From Bordetella genomosp. 7 (GTDB lineage Bacteria > Pseudomonadota > Gammaproteobacteria > Burkholderiales > Burkholderiaceae_B), in NCBI RefSeq assembly GCF_002261265.1, contig NZ_NEVK01000005.1, positions 1 through 32,127 of the forward strand: 32,127 bases of DNA. Reading direction: 5' to 3'. Of this stretch, positions 17,186-26,921 are shown one piece after another (position 1 is the stretch's first letter; the number at the start of each line of letters is the position of its first letter). The notes beneath the pieces are model-generated. The model was given only the letters and a program-made list of their open reading frames with translations, made no database searches and was not told where the DNA came from. A program made the position numbers and the translations under genes.

Positions 17186-18286
17186 GTTTCGGATCAGGCC
17201 CGCAACGCGCTGCACATCATGCAGCGTCAGCGACGGATGCAACGGCAGGCAGATCACGCTTTCGGACAGCCGGCGAGCGTGTGGCAGGCTGGCCGGAGCG
17301 GCCGAGGCAACGCCGCGATACATGGGTATGTCGCTGATCAACGGATAAAAGTATCGACGGGCATAGATCTGCCCCTCGCGCAGCCTGTCGTAAAGCGCAT
17401 CCCGTTCGAGCGGATATGCGTCACCGACCAATATCGGGAAGTACGCATAGTTGGCACGCCCGGCGTGGAATTTCGGGCAGCGGATGCCCTCGATACCATC
17501 CAGCTCCTGCAGGTACGCATCCCAGAGCATGCCCCGCCGGGCAATCGCGGCGTCGACGTGGCGCAGTTGCAGCAGGCCGAAGCCCGCCTGCACCTCGTTC
17601 ATCTTCCCGTTCAGGCCCGGCCCGATAATCGTCGTTTCACCGGCAATACCAAAGTTCTTCAGGGTGTTCAGCTGCTGCTTGGTTTGTGGGTCAGGGCAGA
17701 CGACCGCCCCGCCTTCGAACGTATTGAAGACCTTGGTAGCGTGAAAACTCAGTACGCTCAGATCTCCGTGGCGCAATACACTGCCGCCGGCATCACGGAC
17801 GCCGAAGGCATGCGCGGCGTCATACACCACTTTCAGGCCATGCCGCCGTGCGATCGCCTCGATCGCCTCGACGTCACAAGGGTTGCCGTAGCAATGCACT
17901 GGAAGAATGGCGGTCGTCGCCGGCGTAATGGCAGCCTCGATAGCAGCCGGATCGATATTGAAAGTGTCCGGGTCCACATCAACGAAAACGGGCTTCAACC
18001 CATTCCATACCAACGCGTGCGCGGTCGCGACGAACGAGTACGGCGTCGTGATGACTTCGCCCTGTACGCCCATCGCCTGCAGGGCCGTTACCAGCGCCTG
18101 GGTGCCATTGGAAAACAGCGCGATGTCGGGCACCTCCAGGTAGGCGCACAATTCGCGCTCCAGCTGTTGGTGAAACGGTCCGCCGTTGGTCAGTATCTTG
18201 CTTTGCCAGATACTTTCCAGGCACGGCAGGAATTCTTCGAGCGGCGGAAGAAAGGGCTGTGTGACGTGAATGGCGTTGATGCTCAT
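17174..18286 (-). CDS. vioA: VioA-type dTDP-4-keto-6-deoxyglucose aminotransferase (DegT family)
   Basis: This PLP-dependent sugar aminotransferase of 370 residues has the internal-aldimine Lys185 in SFHATKVFNTFEGG, Asp156 in VVYDAAHAFG and the substrate-loop stretch NGTQALVTALQAMG. The N-terminus (VTQPFLPPLEEF, ILTNGGPFHQQLE) looks like VioA, which makes dTDP-4-amino-4,6-dideoxyglucose (viosamine) from the RmlB product. The related WecE/RffA, which makes dTDP-Fuc4N, cannot be excluded. The start is ATG 18286. It is transcribed toward the methyltransferase and divergent from rmlA, so the 18287-18510 gap should carry promoters both ways. Together with rmlA and rmlB it completes a three-step route to a dTDP-4-amino sugar. 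Confidence 0.85.
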   Translation of the reverse strand: MSINAIHVTQPFLPPLEEFLPCLESIWQSKILTNGGPFHQQLERELCAYLEVPDIALFSNGTQALVTALQAMGVQGEVITTPYSFVATAHALVWNGLKPVFVDVDPDTFNIDPAAIEAAITPATTAILPVHCYGNPCDVEAIEAIARRHGLKVVYDAAHAFGVRDAGGSVLRHGDLSVLSFHATKVFNTFEGGAVVCPDPQTKQQLNTLKNFGIAGETTIIGPGLNGKMNEVQAGFGLLQLRHVDAAIARRGMLWDAYLQELDGIEGIRCPKFHAGRANYAYFPILVGDAYPLERDALYDRLREGQIYARRYFYPLISDIPMYRGVASAAPASLPHARRLSESVICLPLHPSLTLHDVQRVAGLIRNAGR

Positions 18287-18510
18287 GATCGGATAGCCAC
18301 CAACCCCGCGGCTGGCACGATTAGAGATTGGCGCACGCAGCGCCTGCAGTATCGCAACGCAGTCTAGCAGCGCCCCGCCGCCACCAAAACGTCAAACTGG
18401 CGGCCATTTGCCGCTTGATCTTCCTGCTGGCGCTGGGCCGAACGCCGCATACTTGCGTGCAACGCAGCTTCAGGGCGTCCCGCTCATCGATCCCCGGGGC
18501 GTTTGTCCGC
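18287..18510. promoter_or_regulatory. Divergent vioA/rmlA promoter region
   Basis: This 224-base gap without a gene must drive both the leftward aminotransferase and the rightward rmlAB. I found no convincing -35/-10 pair, operator or sigma-28 site. An apparent GG/GC pair near CTGGCGGCCATTTGC has the wrong spacing for sigma-54. Confidence 0.45.
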
Positions 18511-19404
18511 ATGTCTATCCAACGCAAAGCCATCATTCTTGCCGGCGGCAACGGTACGCGTCTGCACCCCATGACGTGCTGTGCGAGCAAACAGCTATTG
18601 CCGGTATACGACAAGCCGATGGTGTATTACCCCTTGTCAGTACTGATGCTTGCGGGCATACGCGACATTCTGATTATCTCGACCCCGCAGGATCTTCCGC
18701 GTTTCGAATCGCTGCTGGGCAGCGGTTCCGACATCGGACTCAACCTTTCCTACAAATGCCAGACGGCACCCAGGGGGCTGGCCGATGCATTTATCGTAGG
18801 CGCTGATTTCATCGGCGACTCTGACGTCGCGATGATCCTCGGCGACAACGTGTTCTACGGCATGGGGCTATCCACCATGCTGCGCAAAGCCAACGCCCGC
18901 ACCGAGGGCGCCACGGTGTTCAGCTACCAGGTGCTGGATGCGCGCCCCTTCGGCGTCATTGAAGTGGACGCGCACGGCAAGGCCGTCAGTATCGAGGAAA
19001 AGCCCGCCACGCCGCGCTCCAACCATGCGGTAACGGGCTTGTACTTCTACGACAATCAGGTGGTGGACATTGCCCGGCGGCTCGCGCCATCCCCTCGGGG
19101 CGAGCTGGAGATCACCGACATCAACCGCCAGTACATGCGAATGGGTATGCTGCACGTGCAGCCGCTGGGACGCGGCTTCGCGTGGCTGGACACCGGCACG
19201 CCGGACGGCTTGCTCGATGCGGCGAACTTCGTCGCCACGGTGGAGCGCCGCCAAGGGATGAAGATTGCGTGCATTGAAGAGATTGCCTGGCGCCAGGGTT
19301 GGCTGGACCAGGACGGCCTGCTTGCGCAAAGCGACCGGTATGGAAAAAGCTCCTACGGGGCGTATCTGAAACGCATAGCCCAGGATTCCCTGGCGCACGC
19401 CTGA
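18511..19404 (+). CDS. rmlA: Glucose-1-phosphate thymidylyltransferase RmlA
   Basis: RmlA converts glucose-1-phosphate and dTTP to dTDP-glucose. The 297-residue product starts at ATG 18511, chosen because the nucleotide-binding motif [17 protein letters not shown] follows at once; upstream in-frame sequence shows no similarity. [29 protein letters not shown] and [15 protein letters not shown] are all standard. The gene lies 15 bases before rmlB. No rmlC or rmlD is present, so here dTDP-glucose is probably channelled to the VioA-type branch instead of rhamnose, unless a second rml locus exists elsewhere. Confidence 0.97.
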   Translation: MSIQRKAIILAGGNGTRLHPMTCCASKQLLPVYDKPMVYYPLSVLMLAGIRDILIISTPQDLPRFESLLGSGSDIGLNLSYKCQTAPRGLADAFIVGADFIGDSDVAMILGDNVFYGMGLSTMLRKANARTEGATVFSYQVLDARPFGVIEVDAHGKAVSIEEKPATPRSNHAVTGLYFYDNQVVDIARRLAPSPRGELEITDINRQYMRMGMLHVQPLGRGFAWLDTGTPDGLLDAANFVATVERRQGMKIACIEEIAWRQGWLDQDGLLAQSDRYGKSSYGAYLKRIAQDSLAHA

Positions 19405-19419
19405 CCATCCCCCTTTTCC

Positions 19420-20523
19420 ATGCCAGATCCCGATCGCACCGAAGGCTTGCCCGGCCCTTTGCTCGTTACCGGCGGCGCCGGCTTTATTGGGTCTGCCGTT
19501 ATACGACATGCTGTCGACCACACTCTGTATGACGTAGTCAATGTCGACAAGCTCACCTATGCCGGTAACTTGCGAGCGCTATCATGCGTTGCAGGCCGGC
19601 CCGGGCGGTATGTGCTCGAACAGGAAGACATCTGCAACGCCGACGCATTGCGGCGCATCTTCAAGCATTACCGGCCGTGCGCAGTCATGCACCTGGCTGC
19701 CGAATCCCATGTAGACCGATCCATCAGTGGGCCTGCGGCATTCATACAGACCAATATCGTCGGCACCTACATGTTGCTGGAGGCGGCCCGCGAATACTGG
19801 TCGCAGCTATCCCCGTGCGCACGGCAACGCTTTCGCTTTCACCACGTTTCCACGGACGAGGTCTACGGCGACCTGGATGACAGCGGCACGCTGTTCACAG
19901 AAACCACGCCTTACGCCCCCAGCTCGCCCTATTCGGCCAGCAAAGCGGCATCGGACCACCTGGTGCGCGCCTGGCACCGCACTTATGGATTACCGGTTGT
20001 ACTGAGCAACTGCAGCAACAACTACGGCCCGTACCAGCATCCGGAAAAGCTTATTCCGCTGATAATCACCCGTGCGCTGGCCGGACAGCCGTTGCCCATA
20101 TATGGGCAAGGACAGCAGATCCGCGACTGGCTCTATGTCGAAGATCACGCGCGCGCCCTGTTCACCGTGCTCGAACATGGCGCGACCGGCGCCACGTATA
20201 ACATCGGCGGCCACAATGAGATGCGCAACATCGACGTGGTTCACCTGCTGTGCGGCCTACTGGAGGAAATGGCGCCCGAGAAGCCTCGCGGGGTTGCACG
20301 CTACACCGACCTGATCACCTTCATCGCCGATCGCCCGGGCCACGATTTCCGCTACGCGATCGACGCCGGCAAGATCCAGCGCGAACTGGGCTGGACGCCT
20401 GCCGAGACCTTCGTCTCGGGCCTGCGCCGCACCGTCGCCTGGTTTCTGGCGCATCGGCACGAATGGGCAGGCGGGACGCTTGCAAGTACCGAAAGCCTGC
20501 CGGCGGCAGCCCGGGCGGCGTGA
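19420..20523 (+). CDS. rmlB: dTDP-glucose 4,6-dehydratase RmlB
   Basis: RmlB is a short-chain dehydrogenase-type enzyme forming dTDP-4-keto-6-deoxyglucose, the substrate of the VioA-type aminotransferase. The 367-residue product has the NAD motif [33 protein letters not shown], the catalytic region STDEVYGDL and Tyr-Lys in [17 protein letters not shown], then [18 protein letters not shown]. The first 12 residues are extra compared with many RmlB proteins, but no better start is evident. It is co-transcribed with rmlA and ends convergent with lpdA. Confidence 0.97.
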   Translation: MPDPDRTEGLPGPLLVTGGAGFIGSAVIRHAVDHTLYDVVNVDKLTYAGNLRALSCVAGRPGRYVLEQEDICNADALRRIFKHYRPCAVMHLAAESHVDRSISGPAAFIQTNIVGTYMLLEAAREYWSQLSPCARQRFRFHHVSTDEVYGDLDDSGTLFTETTPYAPSSPYSASKAASDHLVRAWHRTYGLPVVLSNCSNNYGPYQHPEKLIPLIITRALAGQPLPIYGQGQQIRDWLYVEDHARALFTVLEHGATGATYNIGGHNEMRNIDVVHLLCGLLEEMAPEKPRGVARYTDLITFIADRPGHDFRYAIDAGKIQRELGWTPAETFVSGLRRTVAWFLAHRHEWAGGTLASTESLPAAARAA

Positions 20524-20551
20524 TACTGGCCGCACCGACCCTGCCAAAAAA

Positions 20552-20580
20552 CAGAAGCCGCCCCAAAAGGGCGGCTTCTG
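20552..20580 (-). terminator. Terminator after lpdA (possibly bidirectional)
   Basis: A perfect 12-bp stem CAGAAGCCGCCC/GGGCGGCTTCTG has a 5-base loop. Read leftward it is followed by TTTTTT, making a strong intrinsic terminator for the aceEF-lpdA operon. Rightward only a weak CTTCTT follows, so it may also end rmlAB transcripts, less efficiently. Confidence 0.9.
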
Positions 20581-20602
20581 CTTCTTATGCCGTCGAGGCG
20601 TT

Positions 20603-22426
20603 TTACTTCTTGCGCATCGGAGGCAGGTCGGTGCACACGCCTTCGGCGACTTCCGCGGCCATGCCCACCGATTCTCCCAGCGTGGGATGCGGGTGGATGG
20701 TCTTGCCGATGTCCACCATGTCTGCGCCCATTTCGATCGCGAGCGCGATCTCGCTGATCAGATCGCCCGCATGTGTGCCGACGATGCCGCCTCCGACGAT
20801 GCGGTGCGTTTCGGCATCGAACAACAGCTTGGTGAAGCCTTCGTCGCGGCCATTGGCAATGGCCCGCCCGGATGCCGCCCAGGGGAACAGGCCTTTTTCG
20901 ATCTTGATTCCCTGCTTCTTGGCATCGTCTTCGGTCAGGCCGACCCAGGCCACTTCCGGATCGGTGTAGGCCACCGAGGGGATGACGCGGGCGTCGAAGA
21001 ACGACTTCTGGCCCGCGGCGGCCTCGGCCGCCACGTGGCCCTCATGCACGGCCTTGTGCGCCAGCATGGGCTGGCCCACGATATCGCCGATGGCGTAGAT
21101 GTGCGCGACGTTGGTGCGCATCTGGCGGTCGACCTCGATGAACCCGCGCTCGGTAACCGCAACCCCCGCCTTGTCGGCCCCGATATTCTTGCCGTTGGGG
21201 CTGCGCCCCACTGCCTGCAGGACCAGGTCGTAGCGCTGCGGTTCCTTGGGCGCGGCGTCGCCCTCGAAGGTGACATACACACCGTCTTTCTTCGCCTCGG
21301 CGGCCACGGTCTTGGTCTGGAGCATGATGTTGTCGAAGCGCCCGGCGTTCATCTTCTGCCACACCTTGACCAGGTCGCGATCGGCTCCCTGCATCAGGCC
21401 GTCGAGCATTTCGACCACATCCAGGCGCGCGCCCAGCGTGGAGTACACCGTGCCCATTTCCAGGCCGATGATGCCGCCGCCGATGATCAGCATCTTCTTG
21501 GGAATGGAGCGCAACTGCAGCGCGCCGGTTGAATCGACGATACGCTCGTCTTCGGGCAGGAACGGCAGCTTCACCGACTGGCTGCCCGCGGCGATGATGG
21601 CGTTCTTGAAGCGGATCGTCTGGCTCTTGCCGTCGGCGCCCTTGACCGTCATGTGGTGCGGATCGGCGAACTCGCCTGCGCCCGTCACCACCTTGACCTT
21701 GCGCGCGCGGGCCATGCCGGCCAGGCCTCCGGTCAGCTTGGCGACGACGCTGTCTTTGTAGCCGCGCAGCTTGTCCAGGTCGATCCTGGGTTCGCCGAAG
21801 CTGATGCCGTGCGCGGCGAGCGCACGCGCCTCGTCGATGACCGCCGCGTTATGCAGCAAGGCTTTCGACGGAATGCAGCCCACGTTCAGGCATACCCCGC
21901 CCAGGGTGTCGTAGCGTTCGACCAACACCGTGGACAGCCCCAGGTCGGCGGCGCGGAAGGCCGCGGAATAGCCGCCCGGGCCGGCGCCCAGCACCAGGAC
22001 ATCGCATTCGACATCGGCAGAGCCGCTATATTGCGCCGCGGCGGGGGCGACGGATCTGGGGTCGCTGGAAGCGCTCTTGGCGGGGGCTTGCGACTTGGGT
22101 TCGGTGCCTGACGCCTGCTGGGAGTCAGACACCTGTGTCTTGCCTTTGCCTTCGCTGTTTGATTCCCGAGCGGAACCCTTCGATTCGCCGGCCTCGACTT
22201 CAAGGATGACGGCGCCTTCGGCCACCTTGTCGCCCACCTTCACCTTCACCGACTTCACCACACCGCCGGCCGAGGCGGGAATTTCCATCGACGCCTTGTC
22301 CGACTCCACCGTGATCAGGCTCTGCTCGGCCTTGATCGTGTCGCCCTCGGACACCAGCACCTCGATGACTTCCACTTCCTTGAAGTCGCCTATGTCCGGA
22401 ACCTTGATTTCCACGAGTTTGCTCAT
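20603..22426 (-). CDS. lpdA: Dihydrolipoamide dehydrogenase (E3) with N-terminal lipoyl domain
   Basis: E3 reoxidises the dihydrolipoyl groups of the pyruvate dehydrogenase complex using FAD and NAD+. The 607-residue product is longer than ordinary E3 (about 470) because it carries a lipoyl domain at residues 1-78 with lipoyl-lysine Lys44 (ESDKASM). A polar linker follows to about 138, then FAD-binding [18 protein letters not shown]. The redox disulfide is Cys179-Cys184 ([13 protein letters not shown]), the NAD motif is [12 protein letters not shown], and the C-terminal catalytic pair is His580/Glu585. The linker peptide [10 protein letters not shown] (99-108) is encoded by DNA resembling the palindromic repeat at 30499-30709. 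The first 228 coding bases are identical to those of aceF. The gene starts 11 bases after aceF. Confidence 0.97.
   Translation of the reverse strand: MSKLVEIKVPDIGDFKEVEVIEVLVSEGDTIKAEQSLITVESDKASMEIPASAGGVVKSVKVKVGDKVAEGAVILEVEAGESKGSARESNSEGKGKTQVSDSQQASGTEPKSQAPAKSASSDPRSVAPAAAQYSGSADVECDVLVLGAGPGGYSAAFRAADLGLSTVLVERYDTLGGVCLNVGCIPSKALLHNAAVIDEARALAAHGISFGEPRIDLDKLRGYKDSVVAKLTGGLAGMARARKVKVVTGAGEFADPHHMTVKGADGKSQTIRFKNAIIAAGSQSVKLPFLPEDERIVDSTGALQLRSIPKKMLIIGGGIIGLEMGTVYSTLGARLDVVEMLDGLMQGADRDLVKVWQKMNAGRFDNIMLQTKTVAAEAKKDGVYVTFEGDAAPKEPQRYDLVLQAVGRSPNGKNIGADKAGVAVTERGFIEVDRQMRTNVAHIYAIGDIVGQPMLAHKAVHEGHVAAEAAAGQKSFFDARVIPSVAYTDPEVAWVGLTEDDAKKQGIKIEKGLFPWAASGRAIANGRDEGFTKLLFDAETHRIVGGGIVGTHAGDLISEIALAIEMGADMVDIGKTIHPHPTLGESVGMAAEVAEGVCTDLPPMRKK
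22103..22133 (-). repeat. Copy of the 31-bp palindromic repeat inside the lpdA linker
   Basis: These 31 bases match the repeat unit at 30499-30529 at 26 positions. The inverted arms (GGTGCCTGACGCC and GGGAGTCAGACACC) remain partly complementary. Read on the coding strand it gives [10 protein letters not shown], against VSDSQRVSDT for the intergenic unit in the same frame. Confidence 0.7.
22199..22426 (-). repeat. 228-bp identical duplication, lpdA copy
   Basis: Base-for-base identical to 23911-24138 in aceF, from the start codon through the lipoyl domain, including third codon positions. The first mismatch is at 22198 (C against T at 23910). Confidence 0.95.
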
Positions 22427-22437
22427 AAGGCCCCCGG

Positions 22438-24138
22438 TTACAGCGCAATACGACGGAAGTCGGCCAGCAATTGGCCCAGGTACGCGTTAAAGCGCGCAGC
22501 GGCCGCGCCGTCGATGACGCGATGGTCGTACGACAGCGACAGCGGCAGGATCAGGCGCGGCACGAACTGCTTGCCGTCCCATACCGGTTTGTGCGCCGAG
22601 CGCGACACGCCCAGGATGGCCACTTCGGGCGCATTGATGATGGGCGTGAAGTGCGTGCCGCCGATGCCGCCCAGCGACGAGATCGAAAAGCAGCCGCCCT
22701 GCATTTCCGCCGGGGAAATCTTGCCCTCGCGAGCCTTTTTCGACAGTTCGCCCATTTCCTTGGCGATGTCGAGTATGCCCTTCTTGTCGGCGTCGCGGAT
22801 CACCGGCACCACCAGCCCGTTGGGCGTATCGGCGGCAAAGCCGATGTGGTAATACTGCTTGTAGACAAGCTGATCGCCATCGAGCGACGCGTTGAACTCC
22901 GGAAACTTCTTCAGGGCGGCAACCACGGCCTTGATCAGGAAGGCCAGCATGGTGATCTTTACGCCGGACTTCTCGTTTTCTTTGTTCAGGGTGACGCGCA
23001 GCGCCTCCAGGTCGGTGATGTCCGCCTCGTCATTGTTGGTGACGTGCGGGATCATGACCCAGTTGCGGTGCAGGTTGGCGCCCGAAATCTTCTTGATGCG
23101 CGACAGCGGCTTGGCTTCGATCGGACCGAACTTGGTGAAGTCGACCTGCGGCCAGGGCAGCAGGCCCAGCGCGGCGCCATCCGGGCTCGCGCCGCCAGCC
23201 GCCGGCGCGGCCAGCGCCTGCTTGACGAAGCCACGCACATCGTCGGCGGTAATGCGGCCCTTGCGGCCCGACCCCTGTACCTTGCTCAGGTTCACGCCCA
23301 GTTCGCGGGCAAACTTGCGCACCGAAGGCGACGCGTACGGCAGCTTGCCGGGCGGCAGGCCCGGGTCTTCGAGCGCAGCGGTGGGAGGAGCCTTGGCGGC
23401 TGGCGCGGGCGCCGCCTGGGCGGCGGTGGCGTCCTTGGCGGCGGCAGGCTGTTCCTGCGCCTGGCCCTGCGCCGGGCTGGCCGGCTGGGCGGCCTGTTGC
23501 GGCTGGGCGTCGCCGCCCTGGCCTTCTGCCACCACGATAACGGTACCCTTGGCGACCTTGTCGCCCACTTTCACCCTGACTTCCTTGACCACGCCGCCGG
23601 CCGAGGCCGGGATTTCCATCGAGGCCTTGTCGGACTCGACGGTGATGAGGCTTTGCTCGGGTTCGATGGTGTCGCCCACCGCCACCATGACTTCAATGAC
23701 TTCGACCTCTTTGAAATCGCCGATGTCCGGCACCGCGATTTCAGTGACGCCGCCCGGCCGGGCCTTGCCGGCTGCCGGTTCTACGTCGGGCGCTTCCACG
23801 GTCTGGCCCTGGGTGCGGGGAGCGTCGTCCGCGGCTTGTTGTTTGCCGGCTGTGTCCGACGCCTTTTGGGAATCGGATGAGTCGGACTCCGACGCTTCGC
23901 CGGCCTCGATTTCAAGGATGACGGCGCCTTCGGCCACCTTGTCGCCCACCTTCACCTTCACCGACTTCACCACACCGCCGGCCGAGGCGGGAATTTCCAT
24001 CGACGCCTTGTCCGACTCCACCGTGATCAGGCTCTGCTCGGCCTTGATCGTGTCGCCCTCGGACACCAGCACCTCGATGACTTCCACTTCCTTGAAGTCG
24101 CCTATGTCCGGAACCTTGATTTCCACGAGTTTGCTCAT
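22438..24138 (-). CDS. aceF: Pyruvate dehydrogenase E2, dihydrolipoyl acetyltransferase AceF
   Basis: E2 is the core of the pyruvate dehydrogenase complex and transfers acetyl from lipoate to CoA. The 566-residue product has two lipoyl domains (about 1-78 and 131-205; lipoyl-lysines Lys44 and Lys171), a long Ala/Gln/Pro linker, and a peripheral-subunit-binding domain at about 267-305 ([19 protein letters not shown]). The catalytic domain ends with His539 in [16 protein letters not shown]. coli AceF has three lipoyl domains; two is common in betaproteobacteria. The first inter-lipoyl linker holds SDSQKASDT (88-96), close to the peptide encoded by the intergenic palindromic repeat. The gene starts 12 bases after aceE. 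Confidence 0.97.
   Translation of the reverse strand: MSKLVEIKVPDIGDFKEVEVIEVLVSEGDTIKAEQSLITVESDKASMEIPASAGGVVKSVKVKVGDKVAEGAVILEIEAGEASESDSSDSQKASDTAGKQQAADDAPRTQGQTVEAPDVEPAAGKARPGGVTEIAVPDIGDFKEVEVIEVMVAVGDTIEPEQSLITVESDKASMEIPASAGGVVKEVRVKVGDKVAKGTVIVVAEGQGGDAQPQQAAQPASPAQGQAQEQPAAAKDATAAQAAPAPAAKAPPTAALEDPGLPPGKLPYASPSVRKFARELGVNLSKVQGSGRKGRITADDVRGFVKQALAAPAAGGASPDGAALGLLPWPQVDFTKFGPIEAKPLSRIKKISGANLHRNWVMIPHVTNNDEADITDLEALRVTLNKENEKSGVKITMLAFLIKAVVAALKKFPEFNASLDGDQLVYKQYYHIGFAADTPNGLVVPVIRDADKKGILDIAKEMGELSKKAREGKISPAEMQGGCFSISSLGGIGGTHFTPIINAPEVAILGVSRSAHKPVWDGKQFVPRLILPLSLSYDHRVIDGAAAARFNAYLGQLLADFRRIAL
23853..23877 (-). repeat. Diverged copy of the palindromic repeat inside the aceF linker
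   Basis: Over 25 bases, 20 match the unit at 30499-30529, and the differences are mainly transitions. The reading frame matches that of the lpdA copy, giving SDSQKASDT. Being shorter and more diverged, it could be chance or functional convergence. Confidence 0.45.
23911..24138 (-). repeat. 228-bp identical duplication, aceF copy
   Basis: Partner of 22199-22426. It encodes the first lipoyl domain of E2, while the second lipoyl domain of the same gene (about 23530-23750) is clearly diverged at the DNA level. Confidence 0.95.
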
Positions 24139-24150
24139 GTCTGTTTACCT

Positions 24151-26859
24151 TCAGGCGTGATGCGGGTTGGCTTTCTCGGGATTGATGCCGTATTTCTTGA
24201 TGGCCTCGGCAACCTTGGATACGGGCACCTTGCCCTCGTCGGCCAGGGACCGCAAGGCGGCCAGCACCACGAAATGACGGTCGACCTCGAAGTGCTCGCG
24301 CAGCTTGTAGCGGAAGTCGGACCGCCCGAACCCATCGGCGCCCAGCACGCGGTAGGTGCGGTCGGCGGGCACGAAGGGCCGGATCTGGTCGGCAAACAAC
24401 TTCATGTAGTCGGTGGACGCGATGATCGGGCCCTCGGTCTTGGCGAGCTGGGCGGTCACGTACGGCACTTGCGGCTGCTTCTGCTCCGGGTGGAGCAGGT
24501 TGTGGCGGTCGGCGTCCAGGCCGTCGCGGCGCAGCTCGGTAAAGCTGGTCACGCTCCAAACATCCGAAGCGACGCCCCAGTCGGCTTCCAGCAGATCCTG
24601 CGCGGCGATGACTTCGCGCAGGATGGTGCCCGAACCCAGCAATTGCACGCGCAGTTTGCCCTTGCCGTGCGACTTCAGCTTGTACATCCCCTTGATGATG
24701 CCTTCCTCGTCGCCCTTGTTCAGGCCGGGCTGCGGGTAGTTTTCGTTCATCACCGTCAGGTAGTAGTACACGTTCTCCTGGTCTTCGACCATGCGCTTGA
24801 GGCCGTGCTGGATGATGACGGCCACTTCGTGTGCGAAGGTCGGGTCGTACGACACGCAGTTCGGAATGGTCGAGGCCAGGATGTGGCTGTGGCCGTCCTG
24901 GTGCTGCAGGCCTTCGCCGTTGAGCGTGGTGCGCCCGGCGGTGCCGCCCAACAGGAAGCCGCGCGCCTGCATGTCGCCGGCGGCCCAGGTCAGGTCGCCC
25001 ACGCGCTGGAAGCCGAACATCGAGTAGTAGATGAAGAACGGGATCATGATCCGGTTGTTCGTGGAGTACGACGTGGCCGCCGCGATCCACGAGCTCATGG
25101 CGCCCGCTTCGTTGATGCCTTCCTGCAGCAGTTGGCCGTCGGCCGACTCCTTGTAGTACATGACCTGGTCTTTATCCACCGGCGTGTACTTCTGCCCTTC
25201 CGGCGCATAGATGCCGATCTGGCGGAACAGCCCTTCCATGCCGAAGGTGCGCGATTCGTCGGCCAGGATGGGCACCACGCGCGGGCCGAGTTCCTTGTCG
25301 CGCAACAGCTGGTTCAACACGCGCACGAACGCCTGGGTCGTGGAAATCTCACGGCCTTCCGCGGTGGGTTCGAGCACCGCCTTGAACGCGTCCAGGGCGG
25401 GCGCCTTCAGGTGCTCGTCGGCCTTGACGCGGCGCTTGGGCAGGTACCCGCCCAGCGCCCGGCGCCGCTCATGCAGGTATTGCATTTCCGGCGAATCTTC
25501 GGCCGGCTTGAAGTACGGCAGTTTTTCCAGCTGATCGTCGGGAATGGGGATGGCGAAGCGGTCGCGGAATTCGCGGATCGCATCCAGTTCGAGCTTTTTC
25601 TGCTGGTGAGTGGGGTTCTTGGCCTGGCCGACATGGCCCATGCCGTAACCCTTGATGGTCTTGGCCAGGATGACGGTGGGCTGGCCCTGGTGGGTGGTGG
25701 CGGCCTTGAACGCGGCATACACCTTGTGCGGGTCATGGCCGCCGCGGTTCAGGCGCCAGATGTCTTCGTCGCTCATGCGCGATACCGCCTCGAGCAGCTT
25801 GGGATGCTTGCCGAAGAAGTGTTCGCGCACGAATTTGCCGTCATTGGCCTTGTACGCCTGGTATTCGCCGTCCACGGTGTCTTCCATGATCTGGCGCAGA
25901 ATGCCTTCCTTGTCGTGCGCCAGCAGCGGATCCCAATAGCCGCCCCAGATCAGCTTGATGACGTTCCAGCCCGAGCCGCGGAAGTCGCCTTCGAGTTCCT
26001 GGATGATCTTGCCATTGCCGCGTACCGGGCCGTCCAGCCGCTGCAGGTTGCAGTTGATGACGAAGATCAGGTTGTCGAGCTTCTCGCGTGCCGCCAGCGA
26101 GATGGCGCCCAGCGACTCGGGCTCGTCCATTTCGCCGTCGCCGCAGAACACCCAGACCTTGCGCTTGCTGGTGTCGGCAATGCCGCGCGCATGCAGGTAT
26201 TTCAGGAAGCGCGCCTGGTAAATGGCCATCAGGGGGCCCAGGCCCATCGACACCGTGGGAAACTGCCAGAAATCCGGCATCAGCTTCGGGTGCGGGTACG
26301 ATGACAGGCCCTTGCCGTCGACTTCCTGGCGGAAATGGTTAAGCTGTTCTTCTGTCAGGCGGCCTTCGAGATAGGCGCGGCCATACATGCCGGGCGACGT
26401 GTGGCCCTGGAAATACACCAGGTCGCCGCCGTGGTCTTCGGTCTCGGCGTGCCAGAAGTGGTTCTGCCCGCAGCCGATCATGGTGGCCAGCGAAGCAAAC
26501 GAGGCGATATGCCCCCCAAGGTCGCCGCCGTCCGGCGGGTTGTGTTTGTTGGCCTTGACCACCATCGCCATGGCGTTCCAGCGCACGTACGAGCGGATAC
26601 GCGACTCCAGCTCGAGATTGCCGGGATGCCCCGGCTCCAGCCCGGGCGGAATGGTGTTGACGTATGCGGTGTTCGGCGAAAATGGGATATGCGCCCCGGA
26701 ACGACGCGCCGCATCGATCAGGCGCTCGAGCAGGTAATGGGCGCGCTCGGGACCTTCGCGATCGAGCACGGCGGCCAGGGCTTCGAGCCACTCCTGGGTT
26801 TCCAGGGTGTCTTCGTCATTGGCGGCAGATAGCGCGCGAGCCTGGGCGTTAGAGGACAT
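24151..26859 (-). CDS. aceE: Pyruvate dehydrogenase E1 component, AceE
   Basis: AceE is the homodimeric, thiamine-diphosphate-dependent E1 that decarboxylates pyruvate and acetylates the E2 lipoyl group. I place the start at ATG 26859 (MSSNAQARALSAANDED), giving 902 residues, because GGAG lies about eight bases upstream. The longer in-frame reading to 26928 lacks similarity. Family marks include YVNTIPPGLEPGHPGNLELE near residue 65, the ThDP motif FCGDGEMDEPES with NCNLQRLDGPVRGN near 235-275, and DESRTFGMEGLFRQIG in the second half. It is the first gene of aceE-aceF-lpdA. The region upstream carries a 14-bp palindrome that could be regulatory. Confidence 0.98.
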   Translation of the reverse strand: MSSNAQARALSAANDEDTLETQEWLEALAAVLDREGPERAHYLLERLIDAARRSGAHIPFSPNTAYVNTIPPGLEPGHPGNLELESRIRSYVRWNAMAMVVKANKHNPPDGGDLGGHIASFASLATMIGCGQNHFWHAETEDHGGDLVYFQGHTSPGMYGRAYLEGRLTEEQLNHFRQEVDGKGLSSYPHPKLMPDFWQFPTVSMGLGPLMAIYQARFLKYLHARGIADTSKRKVWVFCGDGEMDEPESLGAISLAAREKLDNLIFVINCNLQRLDGPVRGNGKIIQELEGDFRGSGWNVIKLIWGGYWDPLLAHDKEGILRQIMEDTVDGEYQAYKANDGKFVREHFFGKHPKLLEAVSRMSDEDIWRLNRGGHDPHKVYAAFKAATTHQGQPTVILAKTIKGYGMGHVGQAKNPTHQQKKLELDAIREFRDRFAIPIPDDQLEKLPYFKPAEDSPEMQYLHERRRALGGYLPKRRVKADEHLKAPALDAFKAVLEPTAEGREISTTQAFVRVLNQLLRDKELGPRVVPILADESRTFGMEGLFRQIGIYAPEGQKYTPVDKDQVMYYKESADGQLLQEGINEAGAMSSWIAAATSYSTNNRIMIPFFIYYSMFGFQRVGDLTWAAGDMQARGFLLGGTAGRTTLNGEGLQHQDGHSHILASTIPNCVSYDPTFAHEVAVIIQHGLKRMVEDQENVYYYLTVMNENYPQPGLNKGDEEGIIKGMYKLKSHGKGKLRVQLLGSGTILREVIAAQDLLEADWGVASDVWSVTSFTELRRDGLDADRHNLLHPEQKQPQVPYVTAQLAKTEGPIIASTDYMKLFADQIRPFVPADRTYRVLGADGFGRSDFRYKLREHFEVDRHFVVLAALRSLADEGKVPVSKVAEAIKKYGINPEKANPHHA

Positions 26860-26921
26860 CGTGTGTCTCCTGTCAATTCGAGCACGCCCTTCCCGGATGA
26901 TGGGCTGGGCAGACCAGTAGT

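Noticed and set aside
17219-18367. 382-codon open frame opposite the vioA-type gene
   Set aside because: The opposite strand encodes a complete aminotransferase with its PLP lysine. This frame has no recognisable motif.
18395-18425. Possible sigma-54 promoter (CTGGCGGCCATTTGC) before rmlA
   Set aside because: The GG and GC elements are nine bases apart instead of ten and flanking consensus bases are missing.
18511-20523. rmlAB as a dTDP-rhamnose locus
   Set aside because: No rmlC or rmlD is present here, while a VioA-type aminotransferase that uses the RmlB product lies adjacent. A rhamnose role is possible only with genes elsewhere.
24157-26304. 715-codon open frame opposite aceE
   Set aside because: It is a shadow of aceE on the other strand, with no recognisable domain and low-complexity composition.
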